Positions 8,243 through 17,104 are shown, numbered from the stretch's first letter. The stretch is DNA of 64,000 nucleotides from Desulfosporosinus sp. (GCA_003513495.1 DOPM01000022.1:71782-135781), one strand, 5' to 3'. The notes: generated by a model not told the origin, from the letters alone. Numbers and translations: made by a program.

Positions 8243-8967
8243 GGCTTTATTCCCTCCCCCAGTAACTGAATGATATGCATGGTTTTCACGGGCTTATTAA
8301 TCTTTTCCAGATATCCGGAAATATTCATCAGACAACCCATATCAAGTCCTAGAAGTATATCTGCTCCTGATTCGAGAACATGCTGGGCTTTTTCGGCGAC
8401 CATTGCTTCGGAAATCTTAGGCATTTTCACAGAAAACGTTCCACCAAACCCGCAGCAAAGTTGGGACTCAGGCAGGGGGAGCAGTTCCAGTCCCTTTACA
8501 TTTTGAAGCAATTTGAGTGGAGCCTCTCCAATGCCTAAAAGTCGGGTCGCATGGCAGGAGGGATGGTAAGTAGCTTTTGCTTTGTAATGTGCCCCTAGAT
8601 CGGGTTGCTTCAAAACATCAACAACAAATTGGGAGAATTCATAACTCTTTTGAATCAGATTTTCAGCTTTCTTGAGGTAAACCGGTTCCTTCTCAAAAAG
8701 AGTTGGGTAATAGTGATGAATCATAGCAATACACGAGCCACTGGGACCTACTACGACTTCACTTCGTTCAAAGGAATTAATCAGTGTTCGGGCAACTTCT
8801 CTAGCATCGTCCACATAGCCTGAATTAAACGCTATTTGACCACAACAGACTTGTCCTTCCGGAACGTCGACAGTATGCCCTAAATGTTTAAGTATTTTTG
8901 CCATCGTGAGATCCACTTCCGGATAGAAGGCATTAGTAAGGCAGGTCGCAAAGAGGGAAACCTTCAT
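8239..8967 (-). CDS. lutA: LutA, lactate utilization CCG-domain protein
   Basis: First gene of lutABC. It has two cysteine-rich CCG domains typical of heterodisulfide reductase/GlpC-like subunits: EGQVCCGQIAFNSG and LCCGFGGTFSVK, each with an accompanying Cys (ATCLTN, PSCHATR). The longest frame begins at 8976, but the ATG at 8967 (MKVSLFATCLTNAF) has AAGG nine nt upstream and matches the usual LutA N-terminus, giving 242 residues. Transcription runs leftward through lutB and lutC. No operator was recognised upstream. Confidence 0.92.
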   Translation of the reverse strand: MKVSLFATCLTNAFYPEVDLTMAKILKHLGHTVDVPEGQVCCGQIAFNSGYVDDAREVARTLINSFERSEVVVGPSGSCIAMIHHYYPTLFEKEPVYLKKAENLIQKSYEFSQFVVDVLKQPDLGAHYKAKATYHPSCHATRLLGIGEAPLKLLQNVKGLELLPLPESQLCCGFGGTFSVKMPKISEAMVAEKAQHVLESGADILLGLDMGCLMNISGYLEKINKPVKTMHIIQLLGEGIKP

Positions 8968-9064
8968 AAACACCATCCTTTTTATAAGTCACATTAATCT
9001 GGGGCACTATACCTAGTATTTCCTAATAAAACAAATTTTGATGCGAGTAGGAGTTTTAATAGCA

Positions 9065-9112
9065 AAAAAAGCATCCTTGGAGGCCACTTTAGGCTTACCA
9101 AGGATGCTTTTT
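9065..9112. terminator. Bidirectional hairpin terminator
   Basis: AGCATCCTTGG and CCAAGGATGCT pair around a roughly 20-nt loop. A-rich sequence lies on the left and T-rich on the right, so it can stop transcription from both directions. On the minus strand it follows the small ORF at 9126-9296. Confidence 0.7.
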
Positions 9113-9125
9113 ATTCCCCTTGCAA

Positions 9126-9296
9126 TTAACCAAGAATAGGAACGTTGGGTTCCTCGTACCAAATAGAGAGGACGGTGGCTGTTCCTGAGCTCTGAGTAAT
9201 ATTGATCACCTTAACCCAACTATTATCCTCTAACCATTGATTAACTTCTTTTTCTAAGATTCGAGAATCCGGGGAACTGAAAATCCTCACTTTCAT
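9126..9296 (-). CDS. Small conserved-looking protein, 56 residues, possibly Cse60-like
   Basis: Reading leftward from ATG 9296 behind AAAGGACGAT, the product begins MKVRIFSSPDSRILEKEV and ends NVPILG. Length and layout (a short beta strand, an amphipathic helix LEKEVNQWLEDN, then strands ending WYEE) resemble the small sporulation protein family Cse60. This is by eye only. A terminator follows directly. I am fairly sure it is a gene, less so of the family. Confidence 0.55.
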   Translation of the reverse strand: MKVRIFSSPDSRILEKEVNQWLEDNSWVKVINITQSSGTATVLSIWYEEPNVPILG

Positions 9297-9484
9297 CTTG
9301 ATCGTCCTTTCATACTAGCTAGTGTTCATTGTTTAATGTCTATTATAGGGGGGTATTCAATAACACAACATAATCATAAGACAGCCGTGCTATTTGTCAA
9401 GTTCAAAACTATTTTGAGAACCGACCATAATTTCTGAAAAATCTATTTATTTTTTTAAGAGGCTATGGTATTATGGGTTATAGG

Positions 9485-9502
9485 TGAATGGTTATTCATT
9501 CA
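9485..9502. promoter_or_regulatory. FadR-type operator upstream of fadR-fadNAE
   Basis: TGAATGGTTATTCATTCA is an inverted repeat that fits the Bacillus FadR operator consensus as I recall it (TGAATGAMTANTCATTCA) with two mismatches near the centre. It lies 38 bp before the fadR start, behind a TATTAT -10-like element, as expected for autorepression relieved by long-chain acyl-CoA. Confidence 0.75.
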
Positions 9503-9539
9503 TAGGCAATATCTTCTAGAAGAGGTGAGGTGTAATTAC

Positions 9540-10193
9540 ATGGACGTGCAGCGCGAGATTAAATTCCAACGGATTCTCGATGCTGCCATTGAAGCTTTTG
9601 CCGAATCCGGTTTTCACCAATGTCAAGTCAACAAGATTGCTCGGTTAGCCGGAGTCGCAGATGGTACGATTTACTTATACTTCAAAAGCAAAGAGGATGT
9701 TTTAATTAGGGTTTTTCAGGATCGAATGGGAAAATTTATTACGGGTATGAGTCGCGAGCTCTCACAGTGTAAAACGACAGAAGCACGCTTACGGACGATT
9801 GTTAGGACACATTTTTCCTATATGGAAGAAAACCGCTCTGTAGCCATTGTAACTCAATTAGAGCTAAGGCAGTCCGACCCGCGTGTGCGATTACCCATTA
9901 ATAGTACGGTTAGTGATTATTTTAACCTTATTGAGGGGGTGATTCAGCAAGGTATAGATTGTGGAGAAGTTCCCAAAATTGATAAGCGGATAGCTCGTCA
10001 ATTGATCTTTGGCGCTTTAGATGAGGCCACATCTGATTGGGTGATGGCCCGTAGTCCACGAACCTTGATAAGTGGAATAGAGCCTATGACAGCTTTATTT
10101 AAGAGTGCACTTCGGTTAAAAGAAGAACCGAAAAAAATAAAACGAGGTGCCGTTGAACCGAAACGAGAGGAGGATGGAAATGCAGATTCATAA
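9540..10193 (+). CDS. fadR: TetR-family fatty acid degradation repressor FadR
   Basis: The protein is close to Bacillus FadR over its length: an N-terminal TetR helix-turn-helix (HQCQVNKIARLAGVADGTIY then LYFKSKEDVL) and a ligand domain with AIVTQLELRQSD and RQLIFGALDE. FadR represses beta-oxidation genes and lets go on binding long-chain acyl-CoA. The open frame extends to 9465, but the ATG at 9540 (MDVQREIKFQRIL) has GAGGTGAGGTG upstream and gives 217 residues. The C-terminus carries an extra basic tail of about 25 residues. That tail also encodes the ribosome site of fadN, which it overlaps by 14 bp. Confidence 0.88.
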   Translation: MDVQREIKFQRILDAAIEAFAESGFHQCQVNKIARLAGVADGTIYLYFKSKEDVLIRVFQDRMGKFITGMSRELSQCKTTEARLRTIVRTHFSYMEENRSVAIVTQLELRQSDPRVRLPINSTVSDYFNLIEGVIQQGIDCGEVPKIDKRIARQLIFGALDEATSDWVMARSPRTLISGIEPMTALFKSALRLKEEPKKIKRGAVEPKREEDGNADS

Positions 10194-12567
10194 AGTAGCA
10201 GTTATAGGGTCAGGCGTGATGGGGAGCACCATCGCTGCCCACTTGGCCAATGCCGGAATCCCAAGCCTATTGTTTGATATTATTCCTTCCAAACTATCGG
10301 CTAAAGAAGAAGCAGCCGGATTAACCTTGGAGGATCGTAAGGTACGAAATAGTATTGCAGAAGGCAATAAAGTTAAGTTATTGAAGATGAATCCTGCTCC
10401 ATTATTTGTACCGGAATTTGCAGAACGTATTGAGGTGGGAAATTTAAGTGACGATTTAGCTCGCTTAAGCGAAGTTGATTGGGTCATTGAGGTTGTCGTA
10501 GAGCGCCTTGATATTAAGGTGGACCTTTTCAAGAAAATCGCTGCTAATATCCGCCCGGGAACCATTGTCAGTTCTAATACCTCAGGGATTTCTCTAAAAG
10601 CGATGGTAGATGATTTGCCTGAGAGCTTTACTCGCAATTTCTTAGGTACACACTTCTTTAATCCCCCGCGCTACATGAAACTCTTAGAAATTATTCCTGG
10701 TCCAAATACTGATCCAGCGGTGCTAACCTATATTTCAGAGTTTGGCGAGAGGGTCTTAGGCAAAGGAGTTGTCCTGGCCAAGGATACACCGAATTTCATT
10801 GCCAATCGTATTGGCGTGTTTGGTTTGGCAGTGACTCTTCAAGAAATGCTCCGTTCTGGTCTCACAGTGGATGAGGTAGATGCTCTTACTGGACCAGTGA
10901 TGGGACGTCCTAAGAGCGCCTCCTTTAGAACGGTTGACATGGTCGGGCTGGATACCTTTATCCATACTGCTAATACTGTTGCCGTTGGAGTACCTGGGGA
11001 AAAGGATAATTTTACCTTGCCTGAATTTGTGCAGACAATGCTGACCAATGGTTGGCTAGGAGATAAAACCAAGCAGGGCTTCTATAAAAAATCTAAAGGT
11101 CCACAAGGAAGAGTTATTGAAGTGCTTGATCCTTTAACCATGACTTATGTTCCTAAGAAAAATGCGAAATTTGCGTCCCTCGACAAAGCCAAAGCGGCTG
11201 GCGGCCTAACTGAAAAGATCCGCACCTTAATAAATGGCAAGGATGCCGGGGCAGAGTTTGCCTGGAATGTCCTAAAACCAGTCTTGCTCTATGCTGCGAC
11301 GATTGCTGAGGATATTGCCGATAATATTTCTGGAATTGATGAAGGCATGTGTTGGGGCTTTAACTGGCAAATGGGACCCTTTGAAATTTGGGATGCCCTT
11401 GGAGTCAAAGCAATCGCAGATCGTGTGATCGCCGAAGGTGGAACCTTACCTCCCCTAGTTGAGAAAGTGCTCACAAACGGAGACGGACGATTCTATCAAA
11501 AAGCTGAATCTGGTCAAGTCTCATACTTTGCGGAGGGTGAATATCATCCAAAAGCAGTCAGTCCCTATGCCTTTTCCCTTAAGCAAGCCCACAAAGATGG
11601 AAAGAAAATCTTGGGTAATTCTGGAGCAAGCCTGATTGACTTGGGAGATGGGGTAGCGTGCCTAGAATTCCACTCTCCGAGTAATTCCATTGGCGAAGAT
11701 ATTTTAACCATGATTCATAAATCTCTGGCAGAAGTCGAGAAGAACTATCTGGGGATGGTCATTGGCAATCAGGGTAAGAATTTCTGCGTGGGTGCTAATC
11801 TGATGCAGATTCTCCTGGAAGCTGAGGAAGAAAACTGGGATGATTTAAACTATATGGTTAGTCAATTCCAGAACGGAACAATGGCCTTGAAATTTGCCAA
11901 AAAACCTGTTGTAGCGGCTCCTTTTGGAATGACACTTGGCGGTGGTGCAGAAGTTTGCTTGCACTCCCATGCTATTCAAGCTTCATCGGAAACCTACATG
12001 GGATTAGTTGAAGTTGGAGTTGGTTTAATTCCTGGCGGTGGAGGAACCAAGGAAATGGCTATACGGGCTATGGAAGGAATCCTTCCAGGTGTGCAGGTAT
12101 CTCCTGATTATTTCTTTGCTAAGCGTTTTGAGATCGTGGCTATGGCTCAAGTTTCAACAAGTGCTGAAAAAGCCCGGCAGCTGGGCTTCTTACGTGCCCA
12201 TGATCGCTATAGCATGAATCCAGATCACGTAATATTGGATGCCAAGGCACGAGTTATTGACTTGGCTCGCAACTTCCGACCTAATTTACCAACGAAATAT
12301 AGAGTCGGTGGAGCTGGCGTTCGTGCGACTTTAGAGTTGGCGTTGCATGGAATGCGCGAAGGCAATTATATCTCAGAGTATGACCAGCATATAGGCAAAA
12401 AAATCGCTTATGCAATTACTGGCGGAGATCGCCCGGCAGGAATGCTTGTGGATGAGCAATATCTCTTAGATCTCGAGCGTGAAGCCTTTATGAGCCTAGT
12501 CGGAGAGCCGAAGACCCAAGATCGTATCCGCCACATGCTCGCTAAAGGCAAGCCATTACGGAATTAG
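10180..12567 (+). CDS. fadN: FadN, 3-hydroxyacyl-CoA dehydrogenase/enoyl-CoA hydratase, copy 1
   Basis: A 795-residue bifunctional beta-oxidation enzyme in the order of Bacillus FadN. The N-terminal NAD domain has GSGVMG near residue 10, the dehydrogenase C-domain has HFFNPPRYMKLLEIIPG, and a C-terminal crotonase domain has GNQGKNFCVGANL and LVEVGVGLIPGGGGTKE with the catalytic Glu. It hydrates enoyl-CoA and oxidises the 3-hydroxyacyl-CoA. The start at ATG 10180 has GAGAGGAGG six nt before it; upstream ATGs are too close to that site. A near-copy of the same length is at 33350-35737. It is followed by fadA after 12 bp. Confidence 0.93.
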   Translation: MQIHKVAVIGSGVMGSTIAAHLANAGIPSLLFDIIPSKLSAKEEAAGLTLEDRKVRNSIAEGNKVKLLKMNPAPLFVPEFAERIEVGNLSDDLARLSEVDWVIEVVVERLDIKVDLFKKIAANIRPGTIVSSNTSGISLKAMVDDLPESFTRNFLGTHFFNPPRYMKLLEIIPGPNTDPAVLTYISEFGERVLGKGVVLAKDTPNFIANRIGVFGLAVTLQEMLRSGLTVDEVDALTGPVMGRPKSASFRTVDMVGLDTFIHTANTVAVGVPGEKDNFTLPEFVQTMLTNGWLGDKTKQGFYKKSKGPQGRVIEVLDPLTMTYVPKKNAKFASLDKAKAAGGLTEKIRTLINGKDAGAEFAWNVLKPVLLYAATIAEDIADNISGIDEGMCWGFNWQMGPFEIWDALGVKAIADRVIAEGGTLPPLVEKVLTNGDGRFYQKAESGQVSYFAEGEYHPKAVSPYAFSLKQAHKDGKKILGNSGASLIDLGDGVACLEFHSPSNSIGEDILTMIHKSLAEVEKNYLGMVIGNQGKNFCVGANLMQILLEAEEENWDDLNYMVSQFQNGTMALKFAKKPVVAAPFGMTLGGGAEVCLHSHAIQASSETYMGLVEVGVGLIPGGGGTKEMAIRAMEGILPGVQVSPDYFFAKRFEIVAMAQVSTSAEKARQLGFLRAHDRYSMNPDHVILDAKARVIDLARNFRPNLPTKYRVGGAGVRATLELALHGMREGNYISEYDQHIGKKIAYAITGGDRPAGMLVDEQYLLDLEREAFMSLVGEPKTQDRIRHMLAKGKPLRN

Positions 12568-12579
12568 GGGGGGAAAAGC

Positions 12580-13737
12580 ATGCAAGAAGCCTTCATTATT
12601 GACTCCAAACGGACAGCTATTGGTAAAGCGGTCAAAGGTGCCTTGGCTCTGGTTCGACCGGACGATTTAGGTGCTTATGTTATACAAGATATCCTTAAAC
12701 GAGTTCCTTCTCTCAATCCAGCAGAGATTGAGGATTGTGTTATTGGTTGCTCCTTTCCAGAAGGAGAGCAGGGGATGAATATGGCCAAGATCATGGCTCT
12801 GCGCGCTGGTTTGCCCGTTGATGTTTCCGGGGTAACCATCAATCGTTTTTGTTCGTCAGGTCTACAGGCGATATCTATGGCCGCAGACAGAATACGTTTA
12901 GGCGAAGCAGAAGTGATGATTGCTGGAGGAGCAGAGAGTATGTCAGCGGTGCCGCTTGGTGGTATGAAACCTGCACCAAATCCATACTTGGTAGAACATG
13001 CGCCACAAGCCTATGTTTCGATGGGTATTACTGCTGAGAATGTAGCCAAGAAATATGAAATAACCCGTGAACAACAAGATGTTTTTGCGGCCTCAAGTCA
13101 TCAAAAGGCTTGGGCTGCTCAAAGCAGCGGACGTTTTGACAATGAGATTGTCCCAGTTCCTTTGCCTATGTACGGAAAACCCGGGGAAAAGTGGTTCACA
13201 AAAGATGAAGGGATTCGTCCCGAGACCACTCCGGAGTCTCTTGCGAAATTAAGGACAGCCTTTAAAGCTGGGGGTACTGTTACGGCAGGGAACTCGTCCC
13301 AGACCAGTGACGGTGCAGCCATGAGTCTACTTATGTCTGAACAAAAACTGAAGGCTCTTGATCTTAAACCTTTAGCCGTTTGGCGTGGCTTTGCAGTTGC
13401 CGGTGTAGAACCAGAGCTAATGGGTATTGGCCCGATTAGAGCTATTCCAAAAGTATTAAAGCAAGTAGGCTTAACTCTTGACCAAATCGATTTATTCGAA
13501 TTAAATGAGGCTTTTGCTTCCCAATCGCTTGCGATCATTAAGACGCTAGACATAGATCCGGCTAAGGTGAATGTCAATGGAGGGGCTATTGCCTTTGGGC
13601 ATCCCCTTGGTTGTACGGGTGCTAAACTTACAGCGACGCTTTTGAGCGAAATGAGCAAGCGGAAATTAAAGTATGGTATGGTGACGATGTGTATCGGTGG
13701 CGGCATGGGCGCTGCTGGTGTATACGAATTATTGTAA
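12580..13737 (+). CDS. fadA: FadA, acetyl-CoA acyltransferase (thiolase), copy 1
   Basis: A 385-residue thiolase that cleaves 3-ketoacyl-CoA to acetyl-CoA. Visible active-site motifs are INRFCSSGLQAI with the nucleophilic Cys, AFGHPLGCTGAK with the catalytic His, and MCIGGGMGAAG with the second Cys. It is the middle gene of the fadNAE set, behind GGGGGG and translated directly after fadN. The twin at 35749-36906 has the same length. Confidence 0.93.
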   Translation: MQEAFIIDSKRTAIGKAVKGALALVRPDDLGAYVIQDILKRVPSLNPAEIEDCVIGCSFPEGEQGMNMAKIMALRAGLPVDVSGVTINRFCSSGLQAISMAADRIRLGEAEVMIAGGAESMSAVPLGGMKPAPNPYLVEHAPQAYVSMGITAENVAKKYEITREQQDVFAASSHQKAWAAQSSGRFDNEIVPVPLPMYGKPGEKWFTKDEGIRPETTPESLAKLRTAFKAGGTVTAGNSSQTSDGAAMSLLMSEQKLKALDLKPLAVWRGFAVAGVEPELMGIGPIRAIPKVLKQVGLTLDQIDLFELNEAFASQSLAIIKTLDIDPAKVNVNGGAIAFGHPLGCTGAKLTATLLSEMSKRKLKYGMVTMCIGGGMGAAGVYELL

Positions 13738-13751
13738 AATGCAAGACGCGA

Positions 13752-13863
13752 GTTCGGGGTTCGAAGAATGAACCCTTCGAGCCCCGAACACCCTTGACTT
13801 GCGCAAGCAGGGCGAAGCGTAGGGACGGTTCTCGGCATTGGATAAACATAGAGAACCGTTCCC
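13752..13863. repeat. Two adjacent inverted repeats between fadA and fadE
   Basis: First, GTTCGGGGTTCGAAG pairs with CTTCGAGCCCCGAAC (13752-13789; one mismatch). Second, GGGACGGTTCTC pairs with GAGAACCGTTCCC (13822-13863). Flanking GACTTGC copies lie at 13796 and 13864. There is no coding frame. The second hairpin looks like the REP-like GGGACGGTTCT palindromes of anaerobic Firmicutes; that link is from memory. Confidence 0.6.
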
Positions 13864-13962
13864 GACTTGCAAAACTTAATCTGTAAATGTAGAAGAAGCA
13901 CCTGGTGCAGAGTAGAGTAATTCGGTTCAATGTTAAGGCGTTCGAAAGCGAACGTCTCCATT

Positions 13963-13990
13963 CGAACTTCGAACCTCGAACTTCGTACCT
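13963..13990 (+). repeat. Four-copy heptamer tandem repeat upstream of fadE
   Basis: Units CGAACTT, CGAACCT, CGAACTT and CGTACCT follow each other in exact 7-bp phase and end 23 bp before the fadE start, just before its ribosome site. Confidence 0.7.
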
Positions 13991-14012
13991 CGATAAAGAG
14001 GAGGATGTAACC

Positions 14013-15785
14013 ATGGAATTAGAATTACGCGGAGGCGGTTTTTTACTCGCTGAAGTTTCTCCTGATCAAGTATACGTACGAGAGGAATTAAATGAAGACC
14101 ATAAGCAACTTAAGCGTATGGCTCATAATTTTATGTCCAAAGAAGTTGCTCCAAAGATAGAGGAAATGGAAGAGCAACAAGAAGGCGTTGTTCGTGAATT
14201 TATGCGCCAAGCTGGAGAATTGGGGTTACTAGGGTTAGAAGTCCCTGAAGAATTTGAAGGTCTAGCTATGGATAAGGCTTCCACAGTAGTGGTAGGTGAA
14301 GAAGTTCCTCGGGGAGGGTCATTTGCAGTTGCCTATGCAGCGCATACTGGGATTGGAACCTTACCCATTGTCTACTTTGGCACACCTGAGCAAAAGGCAA
14401 AATATCTGCCGGGACTTGCTAACGGTACTAAAGTTGCAGCCTATTGCTTAACTGAACCTGGTTCGGGATCGGATGCTTTAGGCGCGAAATCCACCGCTGT
14501 TTTAAATGCAGAGGGAACCCATTATATCCTCAATGGTACTAAACAATTTATCACCAATGCGGGATTTGCTGATGTTTTCCTCGTCTATGCTAAGGTAGAC
14601 GGAAAAATGACCAATTTCATCGTCGAACGGGAAACACCGGGACTATCTTTTGGACCAGAAGAACAGAAAATGGGAATTAAAGGTTCTTCAACCCGTCAAG
14701 TAATCTTGGAAGATGTAATGGTTCCTGTAGAAAACGTGGTCGGTGAACTGGGGCGTGGACACGTTGTGGCGTTCAATATCTTGAATGTCGGCCGCTTTAA
14801 ATTGGCAGCTGGGGCTATCGGTAGTGTGCAGGTGGTCCTGGAGACTGCTTTGAAGTATGCTTCCGAACGTAAACAATTCGGAGAAGCACTCAATACCTTT
14901 GGGGCAATTCAACATAAGATTGCAGAAATAGCCACCAAGACCTATATGGCTGAGAGTGTGGTTTATCGTACTGCCGGTCTTATGGAGACTGGATTCCATG
15001 GTCTCGATCTAACGGGAGACTGCCGTAAAGAGGCTGGAAAGGCTTTAGAGGAGTATGCGATTGAGTGTTCCCTCAACAAAGTCTATGCTTCCGAAGTTTT
15101 GGATTTCGCCGTGGATGAAGGGGTTCAGATTCATGGCGGTTATGGCTTTATCAAGGAATATCCTATTGAGCGTATGTATCGTGACTCTCGTATTAATCGA
15201 CTTTTTGAAGGAACAAATGAAATTAACCGTCTGCTTGTTCCAGGAACACTCTTGAAGCGAGCTATGACAGGTGAACTTCCTTTACTTCAGGCAGCCCAAG
15301 CCGTTAGTAAAGATCTGGTTTCAGCTGGAATGGGTAATAGTGCAGAAGGATTAGAAGCACTTAACCAAATGACCCAGAAGGCTAAGAAACTATGCTTAAT
15401 GGCTGCAGGGCTGGCAGCGCAAAACCTGGGTATGGCTTTGAAGGACAACCAATTTATTCTAACGGGAATGGCTGAGATGGTCCTCCAAGTCTACGCTATG
15501 GAAAGTGGAGTTTTACGTGCTCAGAAAGTTCAAAACTTGGATGTTTCTGAAGAGCATAAAGCCTTTGTCGAAAAGGCTGCAACTCTTGGTGCTTACGCAG
15601 CATTTAATATTCTTGAGCAACAGGCAAAGGAAGTTCTTTGTGCTGTCGAGAAAGGGGATTCCCTCAACACTGTACTGGCTGGAATGCGTAAGCTTGTTCG
15701 ACGTCCCAACGTGGATATGATCGGAATGCGACAAGAAATTGCTAAATATATTATTGAAAAAGAAGGATATCCCAGCAATTACTAA
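14013..15785 (+). CDS. fadE: FadE, long-chain acyl-CoA dehydrogenase
   Basis: A 590-residue acyl-CoA dehydrogenase, the length of Bacillus FadE. It carries AYCLTEPGSGSDA for FAD/substrate binding, KQFITNAGFAD, the QIHGGYGFIKEYPIERMYRD segment and RLFEGTNEINRL with the catalytic Glu. A C-terminal extension of about 170 residues is typical of VLCAD-type enzymes. The start at ATG 14013 has AAAGAGGAGG upstream; the open frame to 13905 runs through repeats and is not coding. The fadA-fadE gap of 275 bp is filled by repeats, so fadE may be separately expressed or read through. A terminator follows. Confidence 0.92.
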   Translation: MELELRGGGFLLAEVSPDQVYVREELNEDHKQLKRMAHNFMSKEVAPKIEEMEEQQEGVVREFMRQAGELGLLGLEVPEEFEGLAMDKASTVVVGEEVPRGGSFAVAYAAHTGIGTLPIVYFGTPEQKAKYLPGLANGTKVAAYCLTEPGSGSDALGAKSTAVLNAEGTHYILNGTKQFITNAGFADVFLVYAKVDGKMTNFIVERETPGLSFGPEEQKMGIKGSSTRQVILEDVMVPVENVVGELGRGHVVAFNILNVGRFKLAAGAIGSVQVVLETALKYASERKQFGEALNTFGAIQHKIAEIATKTYMAESVVYRTAGLMETGFHGLDLTGDCRKEAGKALEEYAIECSLNKVYASEVLDFAVDEGVQIHGGYGFIKEYPIERMYRDSRINRLFEGTNEINRLLVPGTLLKRAMTGELPLLQAAQAVSKDLVSAGMGNSAEGLEALNQMTQKAKKLCLMAAGLAAQNLGMALKDNQFILTGMAEMVLQVYAMESGVLRAQKVQNLDVSEEHKAFVEKAATLGAYAAFNILEQQAKEVLCAVEKGDSLNTVLAGMRKLVRRPNVDMIGMRQEIAKYIIEKEGYPSNY

Positions 15786-15815
15786 AAAGATAATACAATA
15801 ACAATTATGATATAA

Positions 15816-15852
15816 CAAAAGGCCATCGTCTTATTAGGACATGGCCTTTTGT
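15816..15852 (+). terminator. Terminator after fadE
   Basis: CAAAAGGCCAT pairs with ATGGCCTTTTG. It lies 30 bp after the fadE stop and can work on both strands, since the minus-strand gene at 15887 ends toward it. Confidence 0.75.
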
Positions 15853-15886
15853 TGAAAACCTATTTTCAGTTTTTTGTGTCAATTAA

Positions 15887-16042
15887 TTATCGTTCAATTA
15901 CTGCTTCCGTGCATTTATCGCAAAGCACGGATATAGTTTCTCCATTTTCTTGACCCGAATAGAATAGCGTCTTGTGGCAACGCTCGCAAATGACTCGGTA
16001 TTGATAAGGGTTATCTTTTACGGATGTTTGGGTGTTATTCAT
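15887..16042 (-). CDS. Small zinc-ribbon-like protein, 51 residues
   Basis: From ATG 16042 behind AGGAGG the product reads MNNTQTSVKDNPYQYRV, then CERCHK and LCDKC. Two CxxC pairs about 25 residues apart suggest one structural zinc site. It has no domain beyond this ribbon. It converges on the terminator after fadE. It is too short for standard ORF cut-offs but has a perfect ribosome site and sensible composition. Function unknown. Confidence 0.65.
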   Translation of the reverse strand: MNNTQTSVKDNPYQYRVICERCHKTLFYSGQENGETISVLCDKCTEAVIER

Positions 16043-16158
16043 TGATATCCTCCTGACTGACACTAAACTGTTAGTACTAGAACTTGTGCATTTAGATTAT
16101 TGAATCATTTTTTGCCTTACTATTCAATTGTACTTTATTATACAGATAAAAGTAATAA

Positions 16159-16173
16159 ATAATCATTGATTAT
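16159..16173. promoter_or_regulatory. Perfect palindrome before the MBL gene
   Basis: ATAATCATTGATTAT is a perfect 7-1-7 inverted repeat directly before the ribosome site (GGAGGT at 16174) of the MBL hydrolase gene. It is a candidate repressor operator; the AT-rich setting makes chance possible. Confidence 0.35.
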
Positions 16174-16189
16174 GGAGGTAATCTTTAAA

Positions 16190-17092
16190 ATGACAGACAT
16201 AAAAGAAGTATCAGATAATGTTTTTATGTTAAAAATTCCTTTATCTTTCAATGTGGATGCTGTAAATCTATACCTGTTCGCAGGGGAAGTACCCACGTTG
16301 TTAGATGCAGGAACTAATACACCAGAAGTAATTGAGGCTGTTCGTGAAGGTATGAAAAAGGTAGGGATTAAAAAACTAGAGCAGATCCTGGTTACTCATT
16401 GGCATGTTGACCATGCGGGAGCAGCAAAAACTTTTGCCCAAGAAGGAGCACGAATAGTTGTAGGTACTCGGGATTACCAAGAATGGACGAGTTTTGTACA
16501 GGGACAAGCCTTCAATCGTCTTAATGAATGGGCAACTCAGGAATGGGGAGTTCCAGAAATGGAAATACCGGGGATGCTGAAGATTTCAAAAAGACTACAA
16601 TACTTAACAGCCTTACCCGATCAAGTAACATTCATCCAACCCGACGAAACTATCATGGCGGGTAATAAATTGTTGCGTTCGATTGCTACACCGGGCCATA
16701 CAGCTGGACATATGTCGTTTTATAATGAGAAAGATTCGATACTATTTTCAGGAGACATGCTTCTTCCTGATGAGATTCCCTATCCTGGGATCTGGCAGGA
16801 AAAGGGCAATGTGGTTAGCGGTTTGCCTAGCTATCTGGAAAGTCTAAAAAGGATCGAAGCCCTTCGCACTCATACTTATTTACCGGGGCATGGATCAGAT
16901 AGTGATAACTTAGTTGCACGTTGTCAAGAAATTAGAGAGCAATTGTACCAACAAATTAACGAATACCATCCAGCTGAGACAGTATATTTAACTGCCTCAA
17001 ACTTTGGCAAACAGAAGATTCATCCAGGGCTTCTTTTCGTACAATTACATTATGTTTATGGGTGGGAGCAACTAAAAAAACAGGCAGTATAA
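16190..17092 (+). CDS. MBL-fold metallo-hydrolase
   Basis: A 300-residue metallo-beta-lactamase-fold hydrolase. The metal motif THWHVDHAG is followed by TPGHTAGH, SGDML and LPGHGSD, the full set for a two-metal site of the glyoxalase II-like group. The C-terminal extra helices (LYQQINEYHPAETVY) match a widespread subgroup often found beside acyl-CoA oxidation genes. The start is ATG 16190 with GGAGGT ten nt upstream; the longer frame from TTG 16166 reads through that ribosome site. A thioesterase-like role is possible but not shown. Confidence 0.85.
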   Translation: MTDIKEVSDNVFMLKIPLSFNVDAVNLYLFAGEVPTLLDAGTNTPEVIEAVREGMKKVGIKKLEQILVTHWHVDHAGAAKTFAQEGARIVVGTRDYQEWTSFVQGQAFNRLNEWATQEWGVPEMEIPGMLKISKRLQYLTALPDQVTFIQPDETIMAGNKLLRSIATPGHTAGHMSFYNEKDSILFSGDMLLPDEIPYPGIWQEKGNVVSGLPSYLESLKRIEALRTHTYLPGHGSDSDNLVARCQEIREQLYQQINEYHPAETVYLTASNFGKQKIHPGLLFVQLHYVYGWEQLKKQAV

Positions 17093-17104
17093 TAAGCAAT
17101 TGCA

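Noticed and set aside
13752..13789. A tRNA-like T-arm (GGTTCGAA)
   Set aside because: It is part of an inverted repeat with no acceptor stem, anticodon arm or CCA end around it.
13119..13961. A 280-residue minus-strand gene opposite fadA
   Set aside because: It is a shadow of the thiolase reading frame, with no ribosome site and a composition unlike a protein.
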